A stretch of DNA of 64,000 nt from Halarsenatibacter sp964462585. Lineage in GTDB: Bacteria; Bacillota; Halanaerobiia; Halanaerobiales; Halarsenatibacteraceae. Location of the stretch: assembly GCA_964462585.1 (NCBI GenBank), contig CAYXAK010000002.1, positions 11,215 through 75,214 of the forward strand. Direction: 5' to 3'. Each line of letters starts with the position of its first letter. Positions within the stretch are counted from its first letter, which is position 1. Of this stretch, positions 50,820 through 59,319 are shown piece after piece. The translations under genes and the position numbers were made by a program. The notes beneath the pieces are model-generated. The model was not told the origin of the DNA. It made no database searches and worked only from the letters and a program-made list of their open reading frames with translations.

Positions 50820-51710
50820 ATGTTAGAGTCGATCAGATCTCAGCAGACGGCAGCAGGGGAGGCCTGTCTTGAGGGCAGGGGACTGCACAGCGGTGAGCAC
50901 TGCCGTTTGAGGATGAAGCCGGCACCACCCGGCAGCGGCATAGTCTTTGTCAGGAAAGATCTCAGCGGTTCACCCCGCATCACCGCCCGGCCGGAGAACG
51001 TGATCAGCACTGTCCGGGCTGTCGACCTGGGCCGGAATGGAGATAAGCTTGTCAGGACTGTCGAGCATCTGCTGGCCGCCTGTGCCGGTCTAAATATAGA
51101 TAATCTGCTGGTGGAGATGGAGGGGCCGGAGGTCCCCGCCGGAGACGGCAGCGCCCTGACACTGGTCCAGAAGCTGGAATCCGCCGGGACCGATGAACAG
51201 GATGAGGAGCTCATGGCCTACAGGCCCGAAGAGAAGCTGGGCTGCCATCAGCAGGAGAATTATCTGATCATTCTGCCCGCAGGAGAGACCTCCTACCACT
51301 ATCAGCTCGATTACGGTGAGCGCCCGCCCGGCCGGCAGCTGCTCTCCTTTTTTCCGGAGGAAGAGGACTTTGCCGGATCTCTGGCTCCGGCCCGCACCTT
51401 TGTGCTGGAGGAGGAGATTAAAACCTTAAAGGAGAAAGGCCTGGCCCGGGGCGGCAGCAGGGAGAATGCCGTCATCTTCTCCCGCCAGGGTGCGGAGAAT
51501 GAGCTGAGATTCAGCGATGAGGCCGCACGGCACAAGCTGCTGGATCTGATGGGAGATCTCTTTCTGGCCGGACCGGTGCTGGGCCGCATAATAGCGGTGC
51601 GCAGCGGCCATACCCTCAATCATCGCCTGGCCCGCATCTTACATAAAGAGAGACAGCGAGAACTGAGGAAACTGGAGGAAAAGGAGGATATACATGGACA
51701 GAAACTATAA
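50820..51710 (+). CDS. lpxC: UDP-3-O-acyl-N-acetylglucosamine deacetylase
   Basis: Zinc-dependent committed step of lipid A synthesis. 296 residues, standard length. Zinc and catalytic residues are kept: His in VRTVEHLLAA, His and Asp in RHKLLDLMGDL, and His in RSGHTLNHRLA; GRGLHSG opens the fold. ATG 50820 has GGGGGGCGAG upstream; the in-frame TTG at 50790 is the end of the previous gene. Overlaps fabZ by 17 nt. All active-site residues argue for a working enzyme, in contrast to LpxA below. Confidence 0.95.
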   Translation: MLESIRSQQTAAGEACLEGRGLHSGEHCRLRMKPAPPGSGIVFVRKDLSGSPRITARPENVISTVRAVDLGRNGDKLVRTVEHLLAACAGLNIDNLLVEMEGPEVPAGDGSALTLVQKLESAGTDEQDEELMAYRPEEKLGCHQQENYLIILPAGETSYHYQLDYGERPPGRQLLSFFPEEEDFAGSLAPARTFVLEEEIKTLKEKGLARGGSRENAVIFSRQGAENELRFSDEAARHKLLDLMGDLFLAGPVLGRIIAVRSGHTLNHRLARILHKERQRELRKLEEKEDIHGQKL

Positions 51711-52140
51711 TGTAAATGATATCAAGGGGCTTCTTCCCCACCGCTATCCCTTTCTGCTCATAGACAGGGTGGTGGACGTCGTTCCCGGAGAATATGTGGA
51801 GGCCATCAAAAATGTGACCATAAATGAGGAATTCTTTCAGGGCCATTTCCCCGAAACCCCGGTCATGCCCGGTGTTCTCATAGTTGAGGCCATGGCCCAG
51901 GCCGGCGGCTTCCTCCTCTATTACAGCACCGAAGAGGAGAGCGATGAGATAGCCTTTTTTGCCGGCATCAAGGAGGCCAAATTCAGGCGGCAGGTGGTGC
52001 CCGGAGACAGGCTGAGGTTAAGAGTGGAGATGCTGAGGCTGCGCTCATCCCTGGGCAAGGTGACGGCCCGGGCCGAGGTTGAAGGAGAGCTTGCCGCCGA
52101 GGCCGAGCTGACATTTGCCACCCGTTCACCGGGGGAGTGA
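51694..52140 (+). CDS. fabZ: 3-hydroxyacyl-ACP dehydratase
   Basis: Hot-dog-fold dehydratase of fatty acid synthesis; it competes with LpxA for the 3-hydroxyacyl-ACP pool, which explains its regular place in lpx operons. 148 residues with LLPHRYPFLLIDRV, the catalytic His in GHFPETPVMPGVL and Glu in VEAMAQAGG. Its start overlaps lpxC and its end lies just before lpxA. Confidence 0.96.
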   Translation: MDRNYNVNDIKGLLPHRYPFLLIDRVVDVVPGEYVEAIKNVTINEEFFQGHFPETPVMPGVLIVEAMAQAGGFLLYYSTEEESDEIAFFAGIKEAKFRRQVVPGDRLRLRVEMLRLRSSLGKVTARAEVEGELAAEAELTFATRSPGE

Positions 52141-52145
52141 GTGCC

Positions 52146-52934
52146 GTGAAGAGTGGAGAGGAGAAGGTGCAAATTCACCCCACGGCCAGAGTGGCGGAGG
52201 AAGCCAGCCTGGCTGCGGGCTGCACAGTGGGCCCCGGGGCTGAAATAGGGCCTGAAGTCGAGCTGGGCCGGGACTGCTGGATAGGGCCTGGAGCCACACT
52301 GGCTGGTTCTATCAGCCTGGGGGCCGATAACAGAGTGGAATCAAACGCCATCCTCGATGCAGCTGCCGGCAGCCTTCCGGCCGATATAGCGGCCGGAAGC
52401 GGCAATATATTCCGGGAATATTCTCTGATCAGAGCCGGAGGCAGTGCGGGCAGATCCGTTCAGATCGGCGATGATAATTTTCTCATGGCCTATACCGTGA
52501 TAAACCCCGGCGTGAAGATAGCCTCAGGTGTGAGTATAGCAAATGCCAGCTGCCTGAAAGCAGATGTCGAAATAGGCAGTGAGGCCTTTGTGGCCGGCAT
52601 GGTCGTGGTCGACAGCGGTGTCAGTGTGGGGGAGCTGGCCATGCTGGGAGGCCATTCCCATCTGACGGCTGACCTGCCGCCCTTTCTGCTGGCCGATGGT
52701 GTTCCGGCCCGGGTGCGCACACTCAATGCCGTCGGCCTGAGAAGGGATGATGTGGACCGGACGGCCTTCAGCGAGCTCAAGAATATTTTCCGCAGCTGTT
52801 TTCGCAGTCCGGACCGCCCCGACTGCCGCCTGGAGGATCTGCAAAAAGAGAGCCGGGAGAGCGGCAGAGCCCAGCAGCTGATTGAATTTATGGCCGGCAG
52901 TGATGATATCTGTCCCGGCAGCGGGGAGGAATGA
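52146..52934 (+). CDS. lpxA: LpxA-family acyltransferase homologue lacking the active-site histidines
   Basis: 262 residues, the same length as E. coli LpxA, which starts lipid A synthesis by acylating UDP-GlcNAc. Hexapeptide beta-helix repeats, the ADLPPF turn and the C-terminal AVGLRRDDV (LpxA-type GLKRR) place it in this family, and the operon position agrees. By eye the central region aligns to E. coli LpxA without gaps, but His122, His125 (catalytic base), His144 and His160 are Val118, Pro121, Asp140 and Asp156 here. Either another LpxA exists elsewhere, the chemistry differs, or this is a non-catalytic paralogue. GTG 52146 is eight bases after GGGGGAG. Confidence 0.8.
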   Translation: MKSGEEKVQIHPTARVAEEASLAAGCTVGPGAEIGPEVELGRDCWIGPGATLAGSISLGADNRVESNAILDAAAGSLPADIAAGSGNIFREYSLIRAGGSAGRSVQIGDDNFLMAYTVINPGVKIASGVSIANASCLKADVEIGSEAFVAGMVVVDSGVSVGELAMLGGHSHLTADLPPFLLADGVPARVRTLNAVGLRRDDVDRTAFSELKNIFRSCFRSPDRPDCRLEDLQKESRESGRAQQLIEFMAGSDDICPGSGEE

Positions 52935-52938
52935 GTAT

Positions 52939-53748
52939 ATGGCTAAAACAGCTTTGATAGCCGGTGGCGGCAGACTGCCCGAAATATGGATGCAGAGGGC
53001 TTTAGAGGCCGGCCGCCGGGTGACAGTATATGAGATTGCAGGAGAGGATACGGGCCAGTTCAACCCGGCAGAAAAGGTGCGGGAGATAGATCTGGGCCGG
53101 CTGAAATCTCTCATAGACCGGCTGCAGCAGGATGATATAGATGAGGTCATCATGCTGGGCAAGGTGCGCAAGGAGAGGCTCTATGGAGATCTAGACCTGG
53201 ATGCAGCGATGCAGAAACTGCTGGCAGGGCTTCCCGATTACCAGGATGAGACCATACTTGCCGGGATAGCCTCGGCCCTGGAGGAGGCGGGCTTTAAAAT
53301 TCTGCCCCAGGATGTCTACCTGCAGGAGAGAAACTTCGAGCCGGGTCTTCTGGCCGGGCCTGCTGAGAGGGCCGGCGAGCTGGAAGATGATTTCCGGCAG
53401 GGTCTCAGCCTGGCCCGTAAGATGGCCGATCTGGAGATAGGGCAGACAGTGCTGCTGAAAGAGGGGACCGTGCTGGCCGTGGAGGCCGTGGAGGGCACCG
53501 ATGCCGCCATCAAAAGGGCCGGTGATCTGGCCGGTCCGGATGCTGTGATGGCCAAGGCCAGCCGGCCCGACCAGGATGACAGGCTCGATATACCCGCCAT
53601 CGGTCCCCGCACAGTCCGGCTTCTGGCCGAAATAAAGGCCGCCGGCCTGGTCCTTGAGGCCGGTGGTGTTTTTCTGCTGGAGGAGGAAAAATGCCTGCAG
53701 ATAGCCCGTAAAAATGATATAGTTATCAGAGCAAATACTCTTCAATAA
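52939..53748 (+). CDS. lpxI: UDP-2,3-diacylglucosamine pyrophosphatase LpxI
   Basis: Hydrolyses UDP-2,3-diacylglucosamine to lipid X, replacing LpxH. DUF1009 family, 269 residues: N-terminal KTALIAGGGRLPEIW, central VIMLGKVRKERLY, and C-terminal AGDLAGPDAVMAKASRPDQDDRLDIPAIGPRT with GGVFLLEEEKCLQIA. ATG 52939; a frame from 52882 lies inside lpxA. Between lpxA and lpxB as in other LpxI loci. Confidence 0.93.
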   Translation: MAKTALIAGGGRLPEIWMQRALEAGRRVTVYEIAGEDTGQFNPAEKVREIDLGRLKSLIDRLQQDDIDEVIMLGKVRKERLYGDLDLDAAMQKLLAGLPDYQDETILAGIASALEEAGFKILPQDVYLQERNFEPGLLAGPAERAGELEDDFRQGLSLARKMADLEIGQTVLLKEGTVLAVEAVEGTDAAIKRAGDLAGPDAVMAKASRPDQDDRLDIPAIGPRTVRLLAEIKAAGLVLEAGGVFLLEEEKCLQIARKNDIVIRANTLQ

Positions 53749-53766
53749 AGCAGGAGGTCTGGCAAT

Positions 53767-54942
53767 TTGAATGAACTGATGGTGGTGGCCGGAGAGGCAT
53801 CTGGAGATATGCATGCCGCCCGGGTGGTTAAAATACTCAAAAAGGAACTCTCCCAGCTGCGCATCACCGGCATGGGCGGCAGTGAGCTGTCCCGCCTGGG
53901 CCAGCAGCAGCTGGTGGATAAGGGAGATGGCAGCTTCGGTCTGGGCGGTGCCCTGACCTCACTGCCCCGCCATCTGCGCCGGGCCCATCTGCTCCTGAAA
54001 AGAGCGGAGGAGGGAGATGTGGATCTGGCCCTGCTGGTCGATTATTCGGGCTTCAATATGTATCTGGCCCGCGGCCTCAGGCGCAGGAATGTGCCGGTGG
54101 TGCACTATATTCCGCCCACGGCCTGGTGCTGGGGCAGATGGCGGGCCAAATGGCTGGCCCGGCAGGAGGTCACAGTTGCCGCCATCTTTCCCCGGGAGCG
54201 GGATCTCTATCGTGAGGCCGGGGCTGAAGTGGAATATGTGGGACATCCCCTCCTCGATGAGATAGCTTCTCCCTACGATCAGCGTCAGTGCCGGCAGCAG
54301 CTGGAGGGGATCATCCAGAATAAGGGCGGTGAGGTCCTGGATCCGGGTGAGAAGGTCATGGCTTTACTGCCCGGCTCCCGCCCCGAGGAGATAAGATCGC
54401 TGCTCAGGCCGATGCTGGCCGCAACCCGCAGTCTGCAGGAAGAGCACTATCTGCGCCCGGTCATAGCAGTCAGACCTGAGGATACAAAGAGGGCAAAAAA
54501 ACTTCTGGGCCAGCAGCTGGCAGAAGAGGTGGAGCTGATAGGCGGGCACACCCGCACCGTTATGGGTGGTGCGGATCTGGGTCTCATAGCCTCGGGCAGT
54601 GCCACACTGGAGGCGGCTCTCATCGGCTGTCCCCAGATAGTCCTCTACCAGGCCGATCGGCTCACAGCTCTGGCCGCCAGACTCTTTCTGCGCACAGAGC
54701 ATATCGCCCTGCCCAATATAATCGCCGGCCGGGAGGTTGTGCCCGAGCTCGTGCAAAAAGACGTCAAAGATGATATAATTTACAGCAGAGCGGCAGAACT
54801 GCTCGAGGATGAAGAAGCCATTCTGTCCCAGCAGGAGGGATACAATCAGATTAGAGAGGAGCTGGGTTCTCCCGGTGCGGCCGGGAGAACGGCTGAACTG
54901 GTGCTGAAAAAGGGTGGTTTTCGTTCCGCAGGGGGAGACTGA
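53767..54942 (+). CDS. lpxB: Lipid-A-disaccharide synthase
   Basis: Joins lipid X and UDP-diacylglucosamine. GT-B-type glycosyltransferase of 391 residues opening with MVVAGEASGDMHAARVV, then PTAWCWGRWRAKWLARQ, a second domain ALLPGSRPEEIRSLLRPML and LIASGSATLEAALIG, the UDP-binding region. TTG start after AGGAGG. No lpxK, kdsA or kdtA gene is present in the window. Confidence 0.95.
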   Translation: MNELMVVAGEASGDMHAARVVKILKKELSQLRITGMGGSELSRLGQQQLVDKGDGSFGLGGALTSLPRHLRRAHLLLKRAEEGDVDLALLVDYSGFNMYLARGLRRRNVPVVHYIPPTAWCWGRWRAKWLARQEVTVAAIFPRERDLYREAGAEVEYVGHPLLDEIASPYDQRQCRQQLEGIIQNKGGEVLDPGEKVMALLPGSRPEEIRSLLRPMLAATRSLQEEHYLRPVIAVRPEDTKRAKKLLGQQLAEEVELIGGHTRTVMGGADLGLIASGSATLEAALIGCPQIVLYQADRLTALAARLFLRTEHIALPNIIAGREVVPELVQKDVKDDIIYSRAAELLEDEEAILSQQEGYNQIREELGSPGAAGRTAELVLKKGGFRSAGGD

Positions 54943-54947
54943 TAGCT

Positions 54948-55601
54948 TTGTTCACTTTTAGTTCCGGACAGTCCGGAAAAACTTTGCTGATATCGATCCC
55001 GGTTATACTGCTGCTGGTGGCTTTCCTCATAATACCCGGCGGCTGCACAGGGGAGGAAGAGGAGGCTGAGCCCGAAACCGATCCGGCTCCCGAAGAGGAG
55101 GAGCTTCTCGATGAACCCGGACAGGCGGTGCGTTCAGGCCGGCTCACTCTCTTCAGCGATGATGGGACAAGCCGCTGGTTGGTGAGCTCGGAAAGAGCAG
55201 TGAGAAGAGAAGCGGGGGAGGATGTGACATTCGAGCCGATCACCGCCGATGTCTATCTGGGAGAGGATCTGGAGGCAGAGGGAGAAGCACCTGATACCGA
55301 GAAAAAACCGGATTATATCATGGAAGGCGAGCTGGGCCGCTATATTATGCAGGAGGGCAGGCTGGAATTTCCCGGCTCCAGCACAATAATGTCCGACAGG
55401 CTCAGATTTGTGAGCAGCGATCTGGTCTGGGAGCAGGAGGAAAATATCATAAGATCCGACCGTGATACCGAGATCGAGGGCGAAAACTTCACGGCCCGGG
55501 GCAGCTCTTTCTCCGCTCCCGCCAGCCTGAAGAGTTTTTCGCTCTACGGCGAGGAAGAGAGACCGGCCCGCATCAGGTGGAAGGAGGATAACTTTGACTG
55601 A
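54948..55601 (+). CDS. lptC: LptC-like LPS transport protein
   Basis: 217 residues with an N-terminal hydrophobic segment (about 11-31) ending IPGGCTGEEEE, which looks like a lipobox as well as an anchor; then an acidic linker and an OstA-type beta region (DVYLGEDLEAEGEA; LGRYIMQEGRLEFPG). Position before lptA and lptB fits LptC, which passes LPS from LptFG to LptA. TTG start eleven bases after GGGGGAG. Overlaps lptA by 8 nt. Confidence 0.75.
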   Translation: MFTFSSGQSGKTLLISIPVILLLVAFLIIPGGCTGEEEEAEPETDPAPEEEELLDEPGQAVRSGRLTLFSDDGTSRWLVSSERAVRREAGEDVTFEPITADVYLGEDLEAEGEAPDTEKKPDYIMEGELGRYIMQEGRLEFPGSSTIMSDRLRFVSSDLVWEQEENIIRSDRDTEIEGENFTARGSSFSAPASLKSFSLYGEEERPARIRWKEDNFD

Positions 55602-56190
55602 CAAAAATTTTGACCGTGATTTTTCTAAAGTAGCTCTTATAACAGTTCTTGTGGCCCTGGCTTTTGTTCTAACAGCTTCATTTTCCCTCTCCGCTCAGGG
55701 CTACCGCGATCTTGAGGGAGATGAGATCCACATCTCCACACTGGAGGAGGGGGAGTATCTGGTCGAGGTCAGGGGCAATGCCCGCTTTCTGGCCGACGAT
55801 ATGGAGGTCACCGGACAGGAGGCCGATTTTAACACACTGGAACAGCTGGTGGAGTTTCGCGGTGATGTCATAACCACAGCCCCCGACCTGTATGTGACCT
55901 CCGGAAATCTGCTCTATTTTCTGGCAGATGATAGGGCCGAGTTCAGCGATGATGCCTATGTGGAGTTTCAGGATTTCACCGCCCATGCAGATCTGGTGGA
56001 ATACTTCATGGCCGATGATTATGCCCTGCTCACGGGCAATGTGGAGGGCACCAGAGCGGGTGATGATTTTTCAGCCGAAGAGGTGGAGATAGATCTGGCG
56101 GCCGAGACCGTCGATCTCAGGGGCGATGCCCGCATCAGAATCTATGATCAGGAGGACGCTGAAGATGATCTCCAGGAAGATGAGGAGTGA
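55594..56190 (+). CDS. lptA: LptA-like periplasmic LPS bridge protein, second copy
   Basis: 198 residues: signal segment at about 10-34 (VALITVLVALAFVLTASFSLSAQ), then OstA repeats (YLVEVRGNARFLADDMEVTGQEA; LVEFRGDVIT; EVEIDLAAETVDLRGDARIRI). LptA polymers bridge the periplasm in the Lpt system. TTG start six bases after AAGGAGG. Followed 6 nt later by lptB. It differs from the OstA protein at 50143, so the two may have separate jobs. Confidence 0.85.
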   Translation: MTDKNFDRDFSKVALITVLVALAFVLTASFSLSAQGYRDLEGDEIHISTLEEGEYLVEVRGNARFLADDMEVTGQEADFNTLEQLVEFRGDVITTAPDLYVTSGNLLYFLADDRAEFSDDAYVEFQDFTAHADLVEYFMADDYALLTGNVEGTRAGDDFSAEEVEIDLAAETVDLRGDARIRIYDQEDAEDDLQEDEE

Positions 56191-56196
56191 TCTGCG

Positions 56197-56916
56197 GTGA
56201 CGATCAGAACTGAGGGGCTGGTCAAGACCTTCGGCAGCCTCACGGCCGTCGACGGTGTCGATCTGGAGGTAAACAAAAGTGAGATAGTCGGGCTTTTAGG
56301 CCCCAACGGTGCCGGCAAGACAACCACTTTTTATATGATCGTGGGCCTGATACATCCCGACGAGGGCAGGATATTTCTGAAAGATGACGATATCTCCTCA
56401 CTGCCCATGTATAAGAGGGCCCGCCGCGGCATAGGCTATCTGGCCCAGGAGGCATCCGTCTTCCGCAAGATGACAGTGCGCCAGAATCTGCTCACCATTT
56501 TAGAGGGGCAGGATATGCCGGCAGAAGAGCGGGAGGCCAGGGCCGATGAGCTGCTGGAGGAGTTCGGCATAGAGCGCATAGCCGACCGCCAGGGCTATCA
56601 GCTCTCGGGCGGTGAGAGGCGCCGGGTGGAGATAGCCCGGGCGCTGACCACAGACCCCTCATTTATACTTCTGGACGAGCCCTTTTCAGGTGTCGACCCC
56701 ATAGCGGTAAATGATATCCAGGATATCATCAGCTATCTCAAGGATAAGGGGCTGGGAGTTCTGGTCACAGATCACAGTGTGCGCGAAACCCTCTCGATAA
56801 CCGACAGGGCCTATATCATGCACGAGGGCGATATACTGCTCTCCGGCACCTCGGACGAGGTGGCCGATAGCGAGGTGGCCCGCGAGTTCTATCTGGGCGA
56901 GCGCTTCCGCATGTGA
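56197..56916 (+). CDS. lptB: LPS export ABC transporter ATP-binding protein LptB
   Basis: ATPase that drives LPS extraction from the inner membrane. 239 residues: Walker A LLGPNGAGKTTTFYMI, LptB-type IGYLAQEASVFRKMTV, signature LSGGERRRVEIARAL, Walker B FILLDEPFSGVDP and H-loop VTDHSVRETL. GTG start. The permease genes lie at 48969 and 57044, on either side. Confidence 0.97.
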   Translation: MTIRTEGLVKTFGSLTAVDGVDLEVNKSEIVGLLGPNGAGKTTTFYMIVGLIHPDEGRIFLKDDDISSLPMYKRARRGIGYLAQEASVFRKMTVRQNLLTILEGQDMPAEEREARADELLEEFGIERIADRQGYQLSGGERRRVEIARALTTDPSFILLDEPFSGVDPIAVNDIQDIISYLKDKGLGVLVTDHSVRETLSITDRAYIMHEGDILLSGTSDEVADSEVAREFYLGERFRM

Positions 56917-56976
56917 TTACGATCAGCATCAGATCTATCAGGGAGATAATTTGCTGAATCCGCAGTTTAATCTCGA

Positions 56977-57005
56977 TTTTACTGAAACGGCTGTTATGAT
57001 ATAAT
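56977..57005 (+). promoter_or_regulatory. Possible promoter for the second LptFG-type gene
   Basis: TATAAT at 57000-57005 preceded by TGA (extended -10), with TTTTAC at 56977-56982 as a weak -35 at 17-base spacing. The first base of the next gene is 38 bases downstream. Confidence 0.5.
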
Positions 57006-57043
57006 AAAGATGAGATGAGCAGATATGGATAAGAGGTGCCTGT

Positions 57044-58141
57044 ATGAAGATTTACTTTCGCTATATACTGAAAGAGCTGGTCCAGCCCTTTCTCTTCGGC
57101 ATAGCGGCTTTTTCCGCTATCTGGCTCGGTGTCGATACGCTGTTCAGACTGGCCGAGATATATGCCACCTGGGATATCAGCGTCTGGCTGCTGCTGGAGC
57201 TCTTCGCCCTCTCGCTGCCCCAGGTCATAGTCTTTACCTTCCCCATGGCCACGCTTTTGGGGACGATACTGGGCTACAGCCGGCTCACCGGCGATAACGA
57301 GATAACAGCGCTCAGGGCCGGCGGCTTCAGCATGAGAAAGCTGATCGTGCCGGCGCTTTTGATAGGGCTTATAACCAGCCTGGGAGCTATTGGCATAAAT
57401 GAATTTGTGGTGCCCTGGGCCAACCACCGCTATGCCCGCCATGTCCACCGCATAGAGACGGGTGAGGAGCTGCCCAGAAGCCAGAGCGATTTCTTTCTGA
57501 CGCCGCTGGACAGAGAATACGGTGGTCCCGATTTTGTCCTCTATGCCCGGGAGTTCGATGCCGACAGTGGTGAGATGACGGGTGTCATACTGCAGGAGTT
57601 CAGAAAAGGCCGGCCCCACCTTCTGATAGAGGCCGAGGGTGCTCTGTGGAGAAATGAGGACTGGGAGTTCTACAGGGGCAGGATGTATGAGATGAGACCG
57701 GGGGAAAGGATCCCCCAGCTGGAGTTCGACGAATATGTAATCAGAGCCGACCTCGGTGATCCCGGGGCTCTGGCCGAGCTGGGCAGAGACCCCGATGAGA
57801 TGAACTTGAGGGATCTGGCCGGCTATATCCAGGCCCTGCGCGGACAGGGCCGGGAGGCGCTGGAGGAAAGAGTCCTCTGGCATCAGAACCTGGCCATACC
57901 CTTTGCCAGCTTTATCTTCGCCCTGCTGGCAGCCCCCCTGGGGCTCGGTCAGCAGCGGGGCGGCAGTTCGGCCACAGGAATGGGCCTCAGTGTGGTCATC
58001 ATCTTCATATATTATGGCATTATGACGATGGCCGATGTCCTGGGCAGTCAGGGAACAATACCGCCCTGGCTGGGGGGCTGGCTGCAGAATCTGATCTTTC
58101 TCACACTGGGGCTTATACTGCTATATCGCACCGGAAAGTAG
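57044..58141 (+). CDS. lptG: LPS export permease LptF/LptG family, second copy
   Basis: 365 residues with the YjgP/YjgQ layout: N-terminal helices (LVQPFLFGIAAFSAIWLGVDTLF; QVIVFTFPMATLLGTILGYSRL), a periplasmic domain (about 125-265) and C-terminal helices (NLAIPFASFIFALLAAPLGLG and on). It should pair with the protein at 48969 and LptB to form LptB2FG. Short leader with an extended -10 promoter upstream, so it can be transcribed apart from lptB. Confidence 0.87.
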   Translation: MKIYFRYILKELVQPFLFGIAAFSAIWLGVDTLFRLAEIYATWDISVWLLLELFALSLPQVIVFTFPMATLLGTILGYSRLTGDNEITALRAGGFSMRKLIVPALLIGLITSLGAIGINEFVVPWANHRYARHVHRIETGEELPRSQSDFFLTPLDREYGGPDFVLYAREFDADSGEMTGVILQEFRKGRPHLLIEAEGALWRNEDWEFYRGRMYEMRPGERIPQLEFDEYVIRADLGDPGALAELGRDPDEMNLRDLAGYIQALRGQGREALEERVLWHQNLAIPFASFIFALLAAPLGLGQQRGGSSATGMGLSVVIIFIYYGIMTMADVLGSQGTIPPWLGGWLQNLIFLTLGLILLYRTGK

Positions 58142-58152
58142 GTGAGCGGTCT

Positions 58153-59319
58153 ATGTATGCTTTTGTTCTGATATTGATGCTGATAATAGTATCGGGGATG
58201 ATCGCCTATATCGGCGATCAGCTGGGGATGAAGATGGGCAAAAAGCGCCTTTCCATCTTCGGCTTGAGACCCCGCTATTCTTCGATGATCGTCACTGTCC
58301 TGACAGGGATGGTCATCGCCGCGGTCTCCATAGTCATTCTGCTCACGGTCTATTCCGGCCTGCGCCAGGCCCTCTTCAACATCAACGAGGTGATGGAGCG
58401 CCTGGACAGGCTCGATACCCAGCTGGCCGAGCGCACAGAGGAAGTCGAGGAGATGGAAGCCCAGCGCGATGCCCTGGAGGCCGAGCGTGATGAGCTGGAG
58501 TATGAGCGTGATGATCTTCTGGGACGTGTCGAAGAGCTCAGGGATGAGAGGGACGAGCTTGAGGCCAGCCTGGAGGAGCTAAACCAGGAGCTGGCCGGTG
58601 TCAACGAGGAGCTGGAAGAAGCCCGCGATCAGCTCGTCTATTTCATGGACGAGGATATCGTCTACAGGCGGGGTGAGATCGTATATTCCGCCGTTATCGA
58701 GGGCGGCCGCAGCGAGGATGAGATCATAGCCGACCTCAATGATTTTCTCTCACAGGCCAACGAGGTGGCCAGCCAGCGGCCGGTCGATACCGATGAGGAT
58801 ACCGGTATGGCACTCCATCTGCAGACAGAGGATATACTGCACGCCGCCCAGATCCTCTACAATCTGGACAGGGGTGAGCGCATGATCATCAGCCTGGCCT
58901 CACGTGTTAATGTGCCCCGTCACGATACGCTCAGGGCGGATTTGCATCTGAACAGAAATTATGTTATATATGAAAAAGGAGAGGAGATCGCTTCCCGTGA
59001 GATAGACGGCAACAGCGGCACTTCCAGCATAGATAACGAGCTGAGACAGCTCCTGGCCGATGTCAACAGACAGGCTTCGGAACAGGGCATGCTGCAGGAT
59101 ATAGATGGCACCGTCGGCAGCCTGGATTTCGTCAACTTCTACCAGCTGGTCAGCGATATTCAGGACCATGACGGCAGCGTCGATGTCAGCGTTCAGGCCG
59201 ACGAGCAGATCTGGCGCAGCGATCGCCTCAGCGGCAATATCGCCTTCGCCATAGAGGACGATACGGTCGAGGATGTTCGGGCCGAAGGAGATGAATCCGG
59301 AGATGACGGTGATGTCTGA
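58153..59319 (+). CDS. DUF3084 membrane coiled-coil protein
   Basis: 388 residues, two N-terminal membrane helices (FVLILMLIIVSGMIAYIGDQ; MIVTVLTGMVIAAVSIVILL) separated by GKKRLSIFGLRPRYSS, which is the DUF3084 opening; then a long coiled coil of E-R-D-E-L repeats (about 75-150) and a C-terminal globular domain, ending in an acidic tail. Function unknown. DUF3084 genes are often near envelope genes in cyanobacteria and diderm Firmicutes, consistent with this place. Overlaps the next gene by 8 nt. Confidence 0.82.
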   Translation: MYAFVLILMLIIVSGMIAYIGDQLGMKMGKKRLSIFGLRPRYSSMIVTVLTGMVIAAVSIVILLTVYSGLRQALFNINEVMERLDRLDTQLAERTEEVEEMEAQRDALEAERDELEYERDDLLGRVEELRDERDELEASLEELNQELAGVNEELEEARDQLVYFMDEDIVYRRGEIVYSAVIEGGRSEDEIIADLNDFLSQANEVASQRPVDTDEDTGMALHLQTEDILHAAQILYNLDRGERMIISLASRVNVPRHDTLRADLHLNRNYVIYEKGEEIASREIDGNSGTSSIDNELRQLLADVNRQASEQGMLQDIDGTVGSLDFVNFYQLVSDIQDHDGSVDVSVQADEQIWRSDRLSGNIAFAIEDDTVEDVRAEGDESGDDGDV

